This document shows, one piece after another, positions 35,859 to 47,390 of a stretch of DNA of 64,000 bases. The DNA lies in contig JAKPDW010000004.1 of the NCBI GenBank assembly GCA_029552245.1, forward strand, positions 100,425 through 164,424, in the 5' to 3' direction. Within the stretch, counting starts at the first letter, position 1, and the number at the start of each line of letters is the position of its first letter. The DNA is from Deltaproteobacteria bacterium (lineage in GTDB: Bacteria; Desulfobacterota; Desulfomonilia; UBA1062). The notes under the pieces were generated by a model, which was given only the letters and a program-made list of their open reading frames with translations, had not been told where the DNA came from and made no database searches. A program made the translations under genes and the position numbers.

Positions 35859-37520
35859 TCACGACCCGTTCTGCATGGACCTGAGCATGCCGATCAGGTC
35901 GTCCAGTTCCTTGGTCCTGCCCTTGGTGTCGGACAGCAGGGCGTCGATGGTGGCGAGTTCCTCTTCGATATAGGCGAGCGCCTGGTCCTTCATGACCTCG
36001 ATGGCCTTGTTGATCCGCGACTCCCACTGGGCGGCGAGCCGCGACAGGTTCATCTCCACGGCCCAGGCGACCTCGCGCAGGTAGTGCCGTTCGAAGAGCG
36101 GCCTGAACACGAACATGGGGATGAGAAACCAGAGAAGATCCCAGTGGATGTCGAATGCGAACAGCACCCGGATGTCCGGGTGTTCGGGCTCGGCCACCTC
36201 GATCTTCCAGTCTGCATCCGGCAGCCTGATGCCCAGAACGCGGGAGATGCTCTCTCCCAAAACCAGACGGAACGTCTCGAGGTAGCGCATGAGCGTCCGG
36301 TGCGCCTTGTTCAGGGTGCCGAAGAAGTGGACGTTCTCGGCCTGCGATATCCGTCCTATCTCTTCGGTCATGGTGTCGGCGAGCCACTCCTCGTAACGCC
36401 TCGTGAGTTTCCACAGGTTGCCTTTCCAGGTCGGCAGCTCATGAGAGAGCCTCGTCCTGATCTTCTCCGTAAGGGGTGCCTCGAACCTGTCCAGGTGGTT
36501 CTTCAGGAGCATGCGGGTCTGTCCCTGGATCTCCCGGGTGATGACGGACACCTCCTCCCTGATCCGTTCCATGGCCATCTTCTCGCCCAGGACCTTGTCC
36601 CTCAGTGCCTCTCGGTCCTGGTCCGCCTCCAGGGAACTCGCCCGTGCCACCTCGAGGTAGGTCAGGCACCTGCCGAGCAGGGACTGGGTCTTGAAGCGGA
36701 CGATGCGGGTGAACTCATGGTCGAGGTTGGCGGAGATGCCCGCGAGGAGATCGGATGCTATCCTCTGCCTGAGCTGGTCCGTGCCGGTTCGTGTCGAGTA
36801 GGGGTATACCGGGAATTCCCGGTCGAGCTTGTGCTTCAGGGTCTTCCGGAAGAACTCCACCACCTCTCTCTGCTGCTCAGGGGTGAGCAGGTCGGCCTTG
36901 GTGAGCAGGATCACGATGCGCGGGGTGTGCTGCGACAGCTCCTCGATGAGGTCAAGGTCGTTCTCTGACAGCGGCCGGTCCGAGCTCACGGCCAAGATCG
37001 CCGCTCCCACCTCCGGGAGCCAGTTCCGAGAGGCTTCACGGTGATAGGTGAACACGCTCCCCAGGCCGGGCGTATCCACCAGGCGCAGCCCAGGGTAGGG
37101 CTGGAGAGACGGGAGCTCGATATCCACCATGTCCACCTGTTTCTCGTTGGATGGGTTCTCCGTCTCGGAGATGTACTGACCCAACTCCTCGAGCCCGACA
37201 TCGGTCCGGGTGCCGTCCAGGAAGGTCACGGTTGCATGCTCAGGCTCTCCGTAAGACAGGCGCGTGATCACCGTGGTGACCGGGATGACGCCGACAGGCA
37301 GGATGTCACGGCCTGTGAGGCTGTTGATGAACGAGCTCTTTCCCGCCTTGAACTGCCCGAAGACGGCGATGTCGATGAGGGGAGGTCGGGCGAGCAGGTT
37401 CTCGCAGATCTCGATCTGGCGGTGCAGGGAGGCGATGCGGAACCGATCGGCGGCCTCACGGACGCTGTCCATAAGTCTCCTGGCGTCAACGTTCGAATGC
37501 ATAGGCGGTGCGGCGACCAT
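35859..37520 (-). CDS. Bacterial dynamin-like GTPase
   Basis: A 553-residue dynamin-family protein. GTPase motifs: G1 GQFKAGKSSF (55-64), G2 threonine in GVIPVTTVITRL, G3 DTPGLGS and G4 LLTKADLL. Long helical stalk-like regions follow (~230-450), with one hydrophobic segment (WDLLWFLIPMFVFRPLF) that could dip into the membrane, and a final coiled region. Members deform or repair membranes. Only one is present, whereas many bacteria encode tandem pairs. AAGGAG precedes the ATG. Confidence 0.85.
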   Translation of the reverse strand: MVAAPPMHSNVDARRLMDSVREAADRFRIASLHRQIEICENLLARPPLIDIAVFGQFKAGKSSFINSLTGRDILPVGVIPVTTVITRLSYGEPEHATVTFLDGTRTDVGLEELGQYISETENPSNEKQVDMVDIELPSLQPYPGLRLVDTPGLGSVFTYHREASRNWLPEVGAAILAVSSDRPLSENDLDLIEELSQHTPRIVILLTKADLLTPEQQREVVEFFRKTLKHKLDREFPVYPYSTRTGTDQLRQRIASDLLAGISANLDHEFTRIVRFKTQSLLGRCLTYLEVARASSLEADQDREALRDKVLGEKMAMERIREEVSVITREIQGQTRMLLKNHLDRFEAPLTEKIRTRLSHELPTWKGNLWKLTRRYEEWLADTMTEEIGRISQAENVHFFGTLNKAHRTLMRYLETFRLVLGESISRVLGIRLPDADWKIEVAEPEHPDIRVLFAFDIHWDLLWFLIPMFVFRPLFERHYLREVAWAVEMNLSRLAAQWESRINKAIEVMKDQALAYIEEELATIDALLSDTKGRTKELDDLIGMLRSMQNGS

Positions 37521-38113
37521 GCGTGGCTCCTTTCAGATCTCTCTGTCAGGAGTCATCAGCCTGCAGGCGGTTACAGGGGGGACTCCATCCCCGCTCGGGT
37601 GCCTTCTTCTCTACCGCAGCCCGTGCGAGGCTGTCAATGGAGTCGATGCAGATCACGGTTACCAGAAGGCCCTGATCATTTTTCAATCCGTGCAAGCGAT
37701 GTTCTCTTGGTGCGGGGTTCTGGAAAGGCCTGGCGAGTTGGATGAAGAGGCGGTACGGCGCTTTTCTCCATCATCCTCATCTTTCCGGGAAACGGCGCTG
37801 AGACGAAACGGAGAAAGAACAGGGAGACGATGGGCATCACGGGCACGGACGTCGCCAAGGAGGGATCCGACACGGTGGTCGTCCGGCAGGTGGGAGGCAA
37901 CGGCTGAGGTGTATGCTGCTCTGGCCATCAGGATGACGTTCGGGGGTTTGCCCGTGTATTCCGGCATACCCTTGACTATGCCCGAGATCCTCGTAAACAG
38001 GGACGATTCCCTGCCTTCCCGTCGATTCCCTGTTCGAGCGGCTCGTTTTCGGCACCTGGCATGGCGCATTTATCTGTTGATTTCCACCAGAAAATCTTCA
38101 AAGCTCTCTGGAC
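37521..38113. other. Intergenic region holding a decayed P-type ATPase
   Basis: About 590 bp without an intact gene. The only recognisable content is the ATPase debris at 37788-38016. Confidence 0.6.
37788..38016 (+). pseudogene. Remnant of a P-type cation-transporting ATPase
   Basis: In one frame (37788-37907) the translation reads GNGAETKRR...TMGITGTDVAKEGSDTVVV, matching the hinge region of P-type ATPases (GDGVNDAPAL...MGITGTDVAKEASD) with part deleted, then a stop at 37905. In the next frame (37942-38016) GIPLTMPEILVNRDDSLP resembles the M5-M6 segment (GIPLPLTPxQILWxNLVTDSLP), though more weakly. A deletion plus frameshift remnant is the simplest reading. It lies just before an intact Ca2+/Na+ exchanger. 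Confidence 0.65.
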
Positions 38114-39094
38114 ATGGTCTCTGCACTGTTTCTCACTCTCGGCGTCGCCATGCTCTTCGGGGGAGGGGAGCTCCTCGTCAGGGGCGCCTCAGGCGTGGCG
38201 CGGGCCTTGCGGGTCTCGCCGCTCATCATCGGGCTCACCATCGTGGCCTTCGGCACGAGCGCCCCGGAGCTCGTGGTGAACCTCGTGGCCGTGCTCCAGG
38301 GGAGCAGCGGCGTAGCCTTCGGGAACGTGATCGGGTCGAACCTGGCCAACATCGGCCTCATCCTGGGCCTGGCCGCCGTGTTCAGACCCATCCAGGTGGA
38401 CGGCACGGTCATCGTCCGGGAGATCCCCATGATGATCCTGGTCTCCGCGGTGGCGGTGCTCCTCGGTCTCGATGGATTGCTGCAGGGCATGCCGGATGTC
38501 TTCTCGCGTTCCGACTGCCTCGTGCTCCTGCTCCTCTTCGGGGTCTTCCTCTACTACAACATCTTCGACGCCGTGCGGGCGAGACGTTCCGACCGTTACC
38601 TCGAGGAGGTGGAGAAGCGCATCGCCGCACCTGTGGGAGGATCCCTGCTCTCGGACATGGTGAGGACCCTGGCCGGCCTGGCCCTGCTCGTGGCAGGCGG
38701 CAAGCTCACCGTGATGGGTGCGGTGGGGACGGCCAGGGGCCTCGGGGTCTCCGAGGGCCTCATCGGGCTCACCGTGGTGGCCGTGGGCACCTCCCTGCCG
38801 GAGCTCGCGGCCTCCTGTATCGCCGCCTGGAGGAACGAGCCAGAGCTGGCCTTGGGCAACGTGGTGGGGTCGAACATCTTCAACCTGTGCTTTGTCATGG
38901 GACTTGCGGGCGCCATCGCACCGGTGCAGGTCCCCGGCGGCGGGGCCTTGGACCTTACGGCCATGCTCACGATATCGTTGGTGCTCATGCCCATGGCGTT
39001 GACGGCGTCCAGGAGGATCACGAGACTGGAGGGGTTCGCCCTCGTTGTCGCGTATGCAGCCTACATCGCCTTCAGGTCTCTGGCCGTAGGGTGA
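38114..39094 (+). CDS. Calcium/sodium antiporter (CaCA family)
   Basis: A 326-residue exchanger with ten predicted helices in two inverted repeats. Each half keeps the alpha-repeat motifs: FGTSAPELVVNL and GNVIGSNLANIG in the first, VGTSLPELAASC and GNVVGSNIFNLC in the second. The acidic residue in each GTSxPEL forms the ion site. YrbG-like proteins of this size exchange Ca2+ for Na+ or H+ in the inner membrane. No strong ribosome site precedes the ATG. Confidence 0.92.
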   Translation: MVSALFLTLGVAMLFGGGELLVRGASGVARALRVSPLIIGLTIVAFGTSAPELVVNLVAVLQGSSGVAFGNVIGSNLANIGLILGLAAVFRPIQVDGTVIVREIPMMILVSAVAVLLGLDGLLQGMPDVFSRSDCLVLLLLFGVFLYYNIFDAVRARRSDRYLEEVEKRIAAPVGGSLLSDMVRTLAGLALLVAGGKLTVMGAVGTARGLGVSEGLIGLTVVAVGTSLPELAASCIAAWRNEPELALGNVVGSNIFNLCFVMGLAGAIAPVQVPGGGALDLTAMLTISLVLMPMALTASRRITRLEGFALVVAYAAYIAFRSLAVG

Positions 39095-39113
39095 GGGCGC
39101 CCGAGGGTATGGG

Positions 39114-40325
39114 CTACATCCTGTTGTCTTCCTCCACTGCGTGGTAGAGGCGTTCCTGGAAGTCCGGGATTGCGGCGCTGATCCTGGTCCAGGCACTCAT
39201 CATGGGGATGCCCACGGGGTCTGACACGAAGTTGGCGGTGGCCGTCTTGAGCGATTCCACGAATGCCTCGGAGGCCTCGATCTCGCTGTGGCGGTCGTAC
39301 GTGAGGCCGTTGATGAGCGACAGGGCGTTGTTTTTCTCGATGGCCATGCGCGACTCCTCCATGTAGGTCGTGAACATGGTCCTGAAGAATGACTGGCTGA
39401 GGACGACCCCGTCCTGGCTCAGTATCCTGAAGAGGGCCTCCGCGATGTCGGTCGCCATCCGTATGAGGCCGCTGTCCGGCTTGTCCTTTTCCAGGCCCTG
39501 GTGTTTGTGCTCGTAGGTCTCGGCGATCTCCACCTGGCATATCCTCTCGGGCGCGGTCCTCTGGTAGACCTCGTTGAGGAGCGAGATCTCCAGCCCCCAC
39601 GTGGGCGATATCCTGATGCCGCGGGCGAGCGAGGAGATCATGGCGAACTCGCCTGCCAGCGCGTAGCGGAAGGAACCCAGGTACTCGAGAAAGGTGTTCG
39701 TTCTGAGGATCTTTTTCAGGGTGGTGATGAGCGGCAGGTAGAAGAGCCTCGTGACCCTCCCGTAGAGACGGTCGGTCACCCGGGCGTAGTACCCCTTGCT
39801 GAACTCATAGTCCAGGGCGGGGTGGACGATGGGGTAGAACAGGCGGGCAACGATCTCGCGCGAGTAGTTCATGATGTCGCAGTCGTGGAGGGCTATGGCG
39901 TCCACGTCGCGGTCCGCCAGGATGTAGCCGACGGTCATCCAGACGGATCTCCCCTTTCCCGGTACCTCGAGCCTGAAATCGTTCTTCCTCAGTTCATCGT
40001 AGAGGCCCTGGAGCCTCGGCCCGTCATGCCAGACAACCTTCACCTCTGCAGGCAGGAGGGACAACTTCTTCTTGACCGTCTCGAACTGGTCCCAGTCGGC
40101 CCTGTCGAGGGAAAGGACGATCTTGGAGAGATAGTTCACTTGGGTCAGCTCGTCGATGATGCGAGGCATGGACGGGGTGTCGAACTCGCTCACGAGCGCG
40201 GGCAGCAGGAGCACCATCTTCCTCTTGAGGCTGATGAGTTCCAGTTCCGACTCCATGTTCCCGATAGGCCTGTCTTTCAGTCGCTGCAACGTCGCGATCA
40301 TGGGGTGTTGGTAGAAGTCTGCCAT
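39114..40325 (-). CDS. gpgS: Glucosyl-3-phosphoglycerate synthase-like glycosyltransferase (GT81)
   Basis: A 403-residue protein resembling GpgS enzymes, which transfer glucose from an NDP-glucose to 3-phosphoglycerate as first step of glucosylglycerate-type solutes. LLLPALVSEFDTPSMPRII, VPGKGRSVWMTVGY and the metal motif in ALHDCDIMNYS support a GT-A fold with DxD. It has no transmembrane helix and no signal. AAGGAG lies upstream of the ATG. It follows a second glycosyltransferase by 13 bp and a phosphatase lies before that, on the same strand. Substrate assignment rests on family resemblance and context. Confidence 0.75.
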   Translation of the reverse strand: MADFYQHPMIATLQRLKDRPIGNMESELELISLKRKMVLLLPALVSEFDTPSMPRIIDELTQVNYLSKIVLSLDRADWDQFETVKKKLSLLPAEVKVVWHDGPRLQGLYDELRKNDFRLEVPGKGRSVWMTVGYILADRDVDAIALHDCDIMNYSREIVARLFYPIVHPALDYEFSKGYYARVTDRLYGRVTRLFYLPLITTLKKILRTNTFLEYLGSFRYALAGEFAMISSLARGIRISPTWGLEISLLNEVYQRTAPERICQVEIAETYEHKHQGLEKDKPDSGLIRMATDIAEALFRILSQDGVVLSQSFFRTMFTTYMEESRMAIEKNNALSLINGLTYDRHSEIEASEAFVESLKTATANFVSDPVGIPMMSAWTRISAAIPDFQERLYHAVEEDNRM

Positions 40326-40338
40326 GGTCAGGGTCTCC

Positions 40339-41583
40339 TTACTGCCAGATATCGAGCAGGTATCCCTTCATGTCTTCGAACACGCCCGCCTGCTCCTGGA
40401 ACAATTCCTCGGCCAGGGGCCCGTCTCTGTCCTTGAGCTCGTTCACCAGTGAAGCCACGCGCGCGTAATACAGGGGTATCATCGTGTTGAGGACCTTCAT
40501 GCGCTGCCTGGGCGTGGAGTGGAACGCAGCTGCACAGCGGTACACCGTGCGCACCCAGGTGTCGATGGGCAGGAAAAAGTCTCTGGATGTGCTGTTGACG
40601 AGGCCCTCGTAGACCGCCATATCCTTTTCCTCGAGGATCTGACGCCACACGCCGTTGAAATTGAAATACCCGGTCTGGAAGTACTCTACCAGGTCGTCCT
40701 GGTTGATGTCGAAGGGGGCGGGCTCCTCGAGGGGGTACTCTCCCAGCGAGGGGATGTCGCGGGAGCCCTTCACCTTCTTCCAGAAGTCCTGGTACATCTC
40801 CATGAGGCGGAAGCTCGTGCCCACCACCTGGCGGTACATGGGGCCCAGGTCTGCGGCAGGGTCCTTCTCGCCGTGGACCTTCACCCCGAGCCTGGCCTGG
40901 CAGATATCGAACCCGCCCACGATGGCCGTGGTGGTCATCCAGATGTCGATGCCGAACCGGGCCACGTCGGTCTCCCAGACGTCCTCCTGGTCGAGGTAGT
41001 ACTTGGCGAGCCGGGGGGAGACCCCGAAGTCGCCGCCGATGGGCTGGCGGATGCGGCGCCCGTACAAGGCCCTGGTGAGGTTGTACGCGATGGAGTTGGT
41101 GATGGTGGCGTCGAACTTGTACCGGATGTAGTCCGGCGCAACGAAGTCATAGCCGTTCATGACCGGGTCGAGGATGTTCTTGATCCACAGGGGCGTGATG
41201 GAGACGAGGTCCGAGTCGAAAAGGGCGATGGCTTTGGGCTTGAGAAACACGGCCGCCTCGAAGATGGCCCTGATGGCCGAGCCCTTGCCTGGCAGGCCCC
41301 GGTAGATGGTGATGATCTTCTCGATGTTGAACGACTTGACGTCGTAGGCCATGGCCGCGTCCCTCGTGTCGTCCGTGGAGCCGCCGTCGGAGACCATGAT
41401 GAGGGCCTTCGCCCCGTGAAAGTGGGTGTCGAGACCCTTGCGGATGGTCTTGATCACGTTGACGATGGAGTCGTCGCACAGGTACGCGGGGATACCGACG
41501 ACGATCTCGGCGCTGCCGAGCCTCTCGATCTTCTCCCGTGCATAGTCCCTCAGGGCGGTGGAAAACCTCCTCGCCGTCGTCAT
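40339..41583 (-). CDS. Mannosylglycerate-synthase-like glycosyltransferase
   Basis: A 414-residue GT-A enzyme that resembles retaining mannosylglycerate synthase (GT78). LPGKGSAIRAIF aligns with that family's PGKG nucleotide loop, ALFDSDLVSITPLWI carries the DxD, and RQPIGGDFGVSP the acceptor loop. In organisms making mannosylglucosylglycerate, such an enzyme adds mannose to the GpgS product, so that is the likely job here. Plain mannosyl- or glucosylglycerate remains possible. AAGGAGG stands 3 nt before the ATG. Middle gene of the solute operon. Confidence 0.7.
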   Translation of the reverse strand: MTTARRFSTALRDYAREKIERLGSAEIVVGIPAYLCDDSIVNVIKTIRKGLDTHFHGAKALIMVSDGGSTDDTRDAAMAYDVKSFNIEKIITIYRGLPGKGSAIRAIFEAAVFLKPKAIALFDSDLVSITPLWIKNILDPVMNGYDFVAPDYIRYKFDATITNSIAYNLTRALYGRRIRQPIGGDFGVSPRLAKYYLDQEDVWETDVARFGIDIWMTTTAIVGGFDICQARLGVKVHGEKDPAADLGPMYRQVVGTSFRLMEMYQDFWKKVKGSRDIPSLGEYPLEEPAPFDINQDDLVEYFQTGYFNFNGVWRQILEEKDMAVYEGLVNSTSRDFFLPIDTWVRTVYRCAAAFHSTPRQRMKVLNTMIPLYYARVASLVNELKDRDGPLAEELFQEQAGVFEDMKGYLLDIWQ

Positions 41584-41633
41584 ACGACCTCCTTTGTGTC
41601 GTCCCCTCCGGCCCGGGGAAGCGGTGTGCCCTG

Positions 41634-42473
41634 CTACAACTCGATGGTGTGCAGGATCTCCATCACCGCATCGTTCCATCCCTTGCTTCCCGGACGGGTC
41701 GCCCTCACGAGGCCCGGCAGGTCGACACCCTCGATGGACCCGTCCTCGTGCGGAATGAGCACGGGGATGTCGACTGCCTCGAGCATGGGAAAGTCGTTGG
41801 GGCTGTCCCCTATCGCGATGGAGACGATGTCTCTCCCCAGGTTGTGCGAAACGGTCTTGATGACGCGCCTGACGGCAACGCCCTTGTCCGTATCCTTTCC
41901 CACCAGGTGGTAGAACCTGCCACCCCTGGTGATCACGAGCCCCGATGCGGCAGCCTCCGCCTCGAGGCCTGACAGGTCGGTTTCACGCTCGATCACGAAC
42001 GGTTCGGAGAACTCCCGGATGCGCGCGAGCCTGGCTTCTTCGGGATCCAGGCCCGTGAGAAGCGACACCTCGTCCACGCCCATGTCCGCGAACCCCCTCG
42101 CGCTGAACCGTTTGCCCACACGATCCATGAAGGACCTGATGAACGCGTACGGCGCGCCGAGCGACACGCACCTCAGACGCCCGACGGGCCGTGCGTCGGG
42201 GATGATCCATTCACTGCATGCAGGGGGGAAGAATATCCCGCCCCCGTTCTCCACGATGAAGGGGCTCTCGGGTGAGATCGAGACGAGCACTGTCTCCAGC
42301 TCGAAACGTGTCTTGCTCGTGCACACGACGAGGGGCACCGCCTTCGATCGCAGGGCCTCGAGCGCATGCCGCGCACCGTCGATCGAGTAATCCGCGTGGT
42401 CCATCAACGAACCGTCGAGGTCCGTGAACACGATGGGCATCCGTCGCCCGCGCATGGTAGGGTTGAGGGCCAT
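41634..42473 (-). CDS. HAD phosphatase, mannosyl-3-phosphoglycerate phosphatase type
   Basis: About 279 residues of HAD superfamily type IIB. The nucleophile motif is FTDLDGSLMD, motif II is VVCTSKTRFELE, a conserved lysine lies in VGKDTDKGVAV, and motif IV is IGDSPNDFPMLE. Family members (MpgP, GpgP) remove phosphate from mannosyl- or glucosyl-3-phosphoglycerate. First gene of the solute operon, with the two glycosyltransferases behind it. The start is unsure: ATGs at 42473, 42455 and 42440 are all possible and none has a good ribosome site. Confidence 0.82.
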   Translation of the reverse strand: MALNPTMRGRRMPIVFTDLDGSLMDHADYSIDGARHALEALRSKAVPLVVCTSKTRFELETVLVSISPESPFIVENGGGIFFPPACSEWIIPDARPVGRLRCVSLGAPYAFIRSFMDRVGKRFSARGFADMGVDEVSLLTGLDPEEARLARIREFSEPFVIERETDLSGLEAEAAASGLVITRGGRFYHLVGKDTDKGVAVRRVIKTVSHNLGRDIVSIAIGDSPNDFPMLEAVDIPVLIPHEDGSIEGVDLPGLVRATRPGSKGWNDAVMEILHTIEL

Positions 42474-42922
42474 GGGTCGAGAGAATCGCTTCCTGGATGG
42501 ATTGAATGCTCTCAATAATACGTTTCGGGCATGGGTCTGTCAACCTCGCCCCAAGCGGCACCGGCCATGGCCACCGCCTGCCGAGCGGGTGAGCGCATTG
42601 ATGACCGTCGGAAGCCCTTGTGTGAAACCCTTCACGATACGCCCGTGCAGAGCGCCTGTGTGCACGATCGTCACTCCATGAACGCATGGAGCGCAGTCCA
42701 TGTGAGGGGCAGGGTCCCCGCCGGGGGGGAGTGCCAGGGTCGGGTGCAACTCGCCTGCGGTTGAGGAGACCGGGAAAGGCGAAATCGCATACACGCGATC
42801 AGGACAAAACAGAGGAGGAGGTCCGCAGCCACGGGGCAAACGGCCGCATCAGGGACTCGAGCTTGACTTGCCGGAATCCGATCCTATAAAGGTACTGATG
42901 ATTACAGACACTCGAGGTCTTC
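42474..42922. other. Intergenic region upstream of hsp20
   Basis: No gene is seen in about 450 bp. The distal end contains the hsp20 promoter. CCACGGGGCAAAC at about 42830 recalls part of a c-di-GMP riboswitch, but the rest of that structure is missing. Confidence 0.4.
42863..42890 (+). promoter_or_regulatory. Promoter of hsp20-lon
   Basis: TTGACT (42863-42868), 16-bp spacer, TATAAA (42885-42890), 32 bp before hsp20. The same stretch begins GCTTGAC, close to a sigma-32 -35 box, but the downstream CCGATCC is a poor match to a CCCCAT -10, so sigma-70 is the better reading. Confidence 0.5.
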
Positions 42923-43324
42923 ATGTTCAATCTCAAATTTCAGGAAGTTATCGGTCTGCTTCTGGGTCCGGAGGCCCACGGCGAGCGCATCGGCGTGTTC
43001 CATCCCCTGATCGACGTATACGAGAACGCTGATGGGCTGTGCATCGAGGCCGAGATACCGGGGGTGTGCCCCGAGGACGTGAGTGTGGAGGTCATGGGCA
43101 GGTCGATCGTGATATCGGGAACCAAGAAGGACGCCGTGACCAACCGCGGGGTGAGGTACATACGCATGGAACGGGGCTTCGGCAAGTTCACGAGGGAATT
43201 CGAGATACCGGAACGGTTCAACCTCGAGCAGGTGGACGCCCGTTTCATGGACGGGGTCCTCAAGATACGGATCGCCCGCATCGAAGAAGGGGTGAAGAAG
43301 GTCAAGAGGATAGAGATATCCTAG
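42923..43324 (+). CDS. Small heat shock protein, Hsp20/alpha-crystallin family
   Basis: A 133-residue holdase chaperone. The alpha-crystallin domain (about 30-125) shows [27 protein letters not shown] and [20 protein letters not shown], ending with the C-terminal GVLKIRIAR strand. It binds unfolding proteins without ATP. It lies 10 bp before lon, so stress-induced chaperone and protease are probably made together. An RpoH-like sigma factor is encoded at 59694. Confidence 0.93.
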   Translation: MFNLKFQEVIGLLLGPEAHGERIGVFHPLIDVYENADGLCIEAEIPGVCPEDVSVEVMGRSIVISGTKKDAVTNRGVRYIRMERGFGKFTREFEIPERFNLEQVDARFMDGVLKIRIARIEEGVKKVKRIEIS

Positions 43325-43334
43325 GAGAAACTTG

Positions 43335-45797
<2,463 letters not shown>

Positions 45798-46034
45798 GAG
45801 GCGTCTCCGGGTCCAGGTCGAGGGTGCAGCCGGTGACGGCTGTGTCCTGCCTTGCCCGGTCGTGCAGGAGGATGCCCTTCGTCGAGCGTTCCTCCTCGTG
45901 CATCTCGTCTCCCGGTATGTCTTGTCGGGGGGTGTTTCATGGCTGCATCGTGCGACCGGGATGCAGGCCCCGCATGGTCATGACCACGTTACCAAGTCCG
46001 GGCACCCCCCGTGGAGACGCCCTTGTCGTGCAGC

Positions 46035-46064
46035 TTGACAGGGCGGGCCCGACGGTGAGATAGG
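46035..46064 (+). promoter_or_regulatory. Possible promoter of Trm112-like/PNP genes
   Basis: Perfect TTGACA (46035-46040), then GATAGG (46059-46064) after 18 bp, just before the AGGAGG of the small gene. The -10 is weak. Confidence 0.35.
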
Positions 46065-46082
46065 GTCACGAGGAGGTTGGAT

Positions 46083-46253
46083 ATGCCCATCGACAGGGAA
46101 CTGCTGGACGTGCTCGCCTGCCCCAAGTGCAGGGGAGATCTCGAGCTCGAGCCCGACGAGAGCGGCCTGGTCTGCAGGACGTGCAGGCTCAGGTACCGCA
46201 TAGAGGACGATATCCCGATCATGCTCATCGACAAGGCCGAACCCCTCACGTAG
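46083..46253 (+). CDS. Trm112/UPF0434-family zinc protein
   Basis: A 56-residue protein with LLDVLACPKCRGDLEL and GLVCRTCRLRYRIEDDIP, the two CxxC pairs of the Trm112-like zinc ribbon, ending in IPIMLIDKAEPL as in YcaR-type proteins. AGGAGG stands 6 nt before the ATG. It is 3 bp upstream of the purine nucleoside phosphorylase start. Bacterial members are poorly characterised. In eukaryotes and archaea Trm112 activates methyltransferases. A methyltransferase partner is not next to it here. Confidence 0.85.
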   Translation: MPIDRELLDVLACPKCRGDLELEPDESGLVCRTCRLRYRIEDDIPIMLIDKAEPLT

Positions 46254-46256
46254 GCC

Positions 46257-47060
46257 ATGGACAACGACAGGAAGGCCCTGGAGGCCCTCGAGGCCTTCGC
46301 CGGCATCAGCACAGCGATCATACTCGGGACCGGCCTCGGCGTGATGGAACGCTCCATCGAGATCCGGCAGACATACCCCTACTCGAAGATCCCCGGTTTT
46401 CCCAGGTCCACGGTCCGGGGTCACTCGGGCAGGCTCCTCCTGGGACGCCTGGCCGGCAAAGACGTGATCGTCATGAGCGGGAGATTCCACCTCTACGAGG
46501 GGTATTCCGCAGAGGAGGTCACCCTGCCTGTCAGGGTCTTCAGGATGCTCGGCGTGAAGACGCTCCTGGTCTCGAATGCGGCAGGCGGCCTGAGAACCGA
46601 CTTCTCTCCCGGCGACGTGATGCTGATCACCGACCACATCAACTTCACGGGACAGAACCCCCTCCTCGGCCCCAACAGGGAACAACTGGGCCCGAGGTTC
46701 CCGGAGATGACCATGCCCTACTCAAGGAGACTGGCTGAGCTCGCAAGGGGCCTGGCCGCACAGGAGGGGATACACCTCTGGGAAGGCGTGTACGTGCAGG
46801 TGCTCGGGCCGTCGATGGAAACGGCCGCGGAGACACGGATGCTCGCCCGCATGGGGGCGGACGCGGTGGGCATGTCAACGGTGATGGAGGTCATCCAGGC
46901 CGTTCACTGCGGCATGGAGGTGCTGGCCGTCTCGGCCATCACGAACGTGAACGACCCGGACGACTACCGGGGGGCCCCCCTCGAGACCGTCATCGAGAAC
47001 GCCGAGAAGGCCGGTCCGAAGATCGCCCGCATCTTCAGCGGGGTCGTCGAGTCCTCCTGA
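46257..47060 (+). CDS. Purine nucleoside phosphorylase
   Basis: A 267-residue trimeric-type PNP of the inosine-guanosine phosphorylase family, cleaving purine nucleosides with phosphate to base and ribose-1-phosphate. GTGLGVMERS and RGHSGRLLLG form the phosphate site. GRFHLYEGYS, VSNAAGGL, GPSMETAAE, GMSTVMEV and the catalytic asparagine in AITNVND complete the active site. No signal peptide. It is cotranscribed with the Trm112-like gene. An MTA-phosphorylase role is less likely because spermidine here would be made without decarboxy-SAM. Confidence 0.9.
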   Translation: MDNDRKALEALEAFAGISTAIILGTGLGVMERSIEIRQTYPYSKIPGFPRSTVRGHSGRLLLGRLAGKDVIVMSGRFHLYEGYSAEEVTLPVRVFRMLGVKTLLVSNAAGGLRTDFSPGDVMLITDHINFTGQNPLLGPNREQLGPRFPEMTMPYSRRLAELARGLAAQEGIHLWEGVYVQVLGPSMETAAETRMLARMGADAVGMSTVMEVIQAVHCGMEVLAVSAITNVNDPDDYRGAPLETVIENAEKAGPKIARIFSGVVESS

Positions 47061-47390
47061 TCCCGGTCCTCTTCCTCGACCGAATGCGCGATGGACCATC
47101 CCCACGTGTTCCACGCGGTGGTCGGTTCCCCCGGCTTCCCGAGCGCGGCTGTCGTCTGGTTCAAGAGGCCCTGAACCCCACTGCCGGTCCCTCCCCGAGC
47201 CCTCGGGAAACGCAGGCCCGAAGCAGGTCGGATCCCGTCCGCCTGCGCGGTGGACACGGCCGCCATCTGGACCGGGACGATGGCGGCGTCACTGGTCAGG
47301 GGGCGATACCTATTGCCTGATGCCTTGTGGATCGGCCCCAGCTGCGCTTCGTGGTTCACGGCCGGGCGAGGGCGGCATGGCCTGGGGACG
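47061..47390. other. Intergenic region between PNP and nspC
   Basis: About 330 bp between convergent genes. No gene, clear terminator or repeat was seen. Confidence 0.4.

Noticed and set aside
37264..39147. 627-residue plus-strand frame over the dynamin and exchanger genes
   Set aside because: It is a shadow frame across real genes; only a small part (about 37942-38016) shows ATPase-like sequence, attributed to the pseudogene.
42830..42845. GGGGCAAAC near the hsp20 promoter as part of a c-di-GMP riboswitch
   Set aside because: The second conserved block (GACGCAAAGCC) and pairing stems are missing, and the hsp20 promoter lies downstream of it, so it would not be in the transcript.
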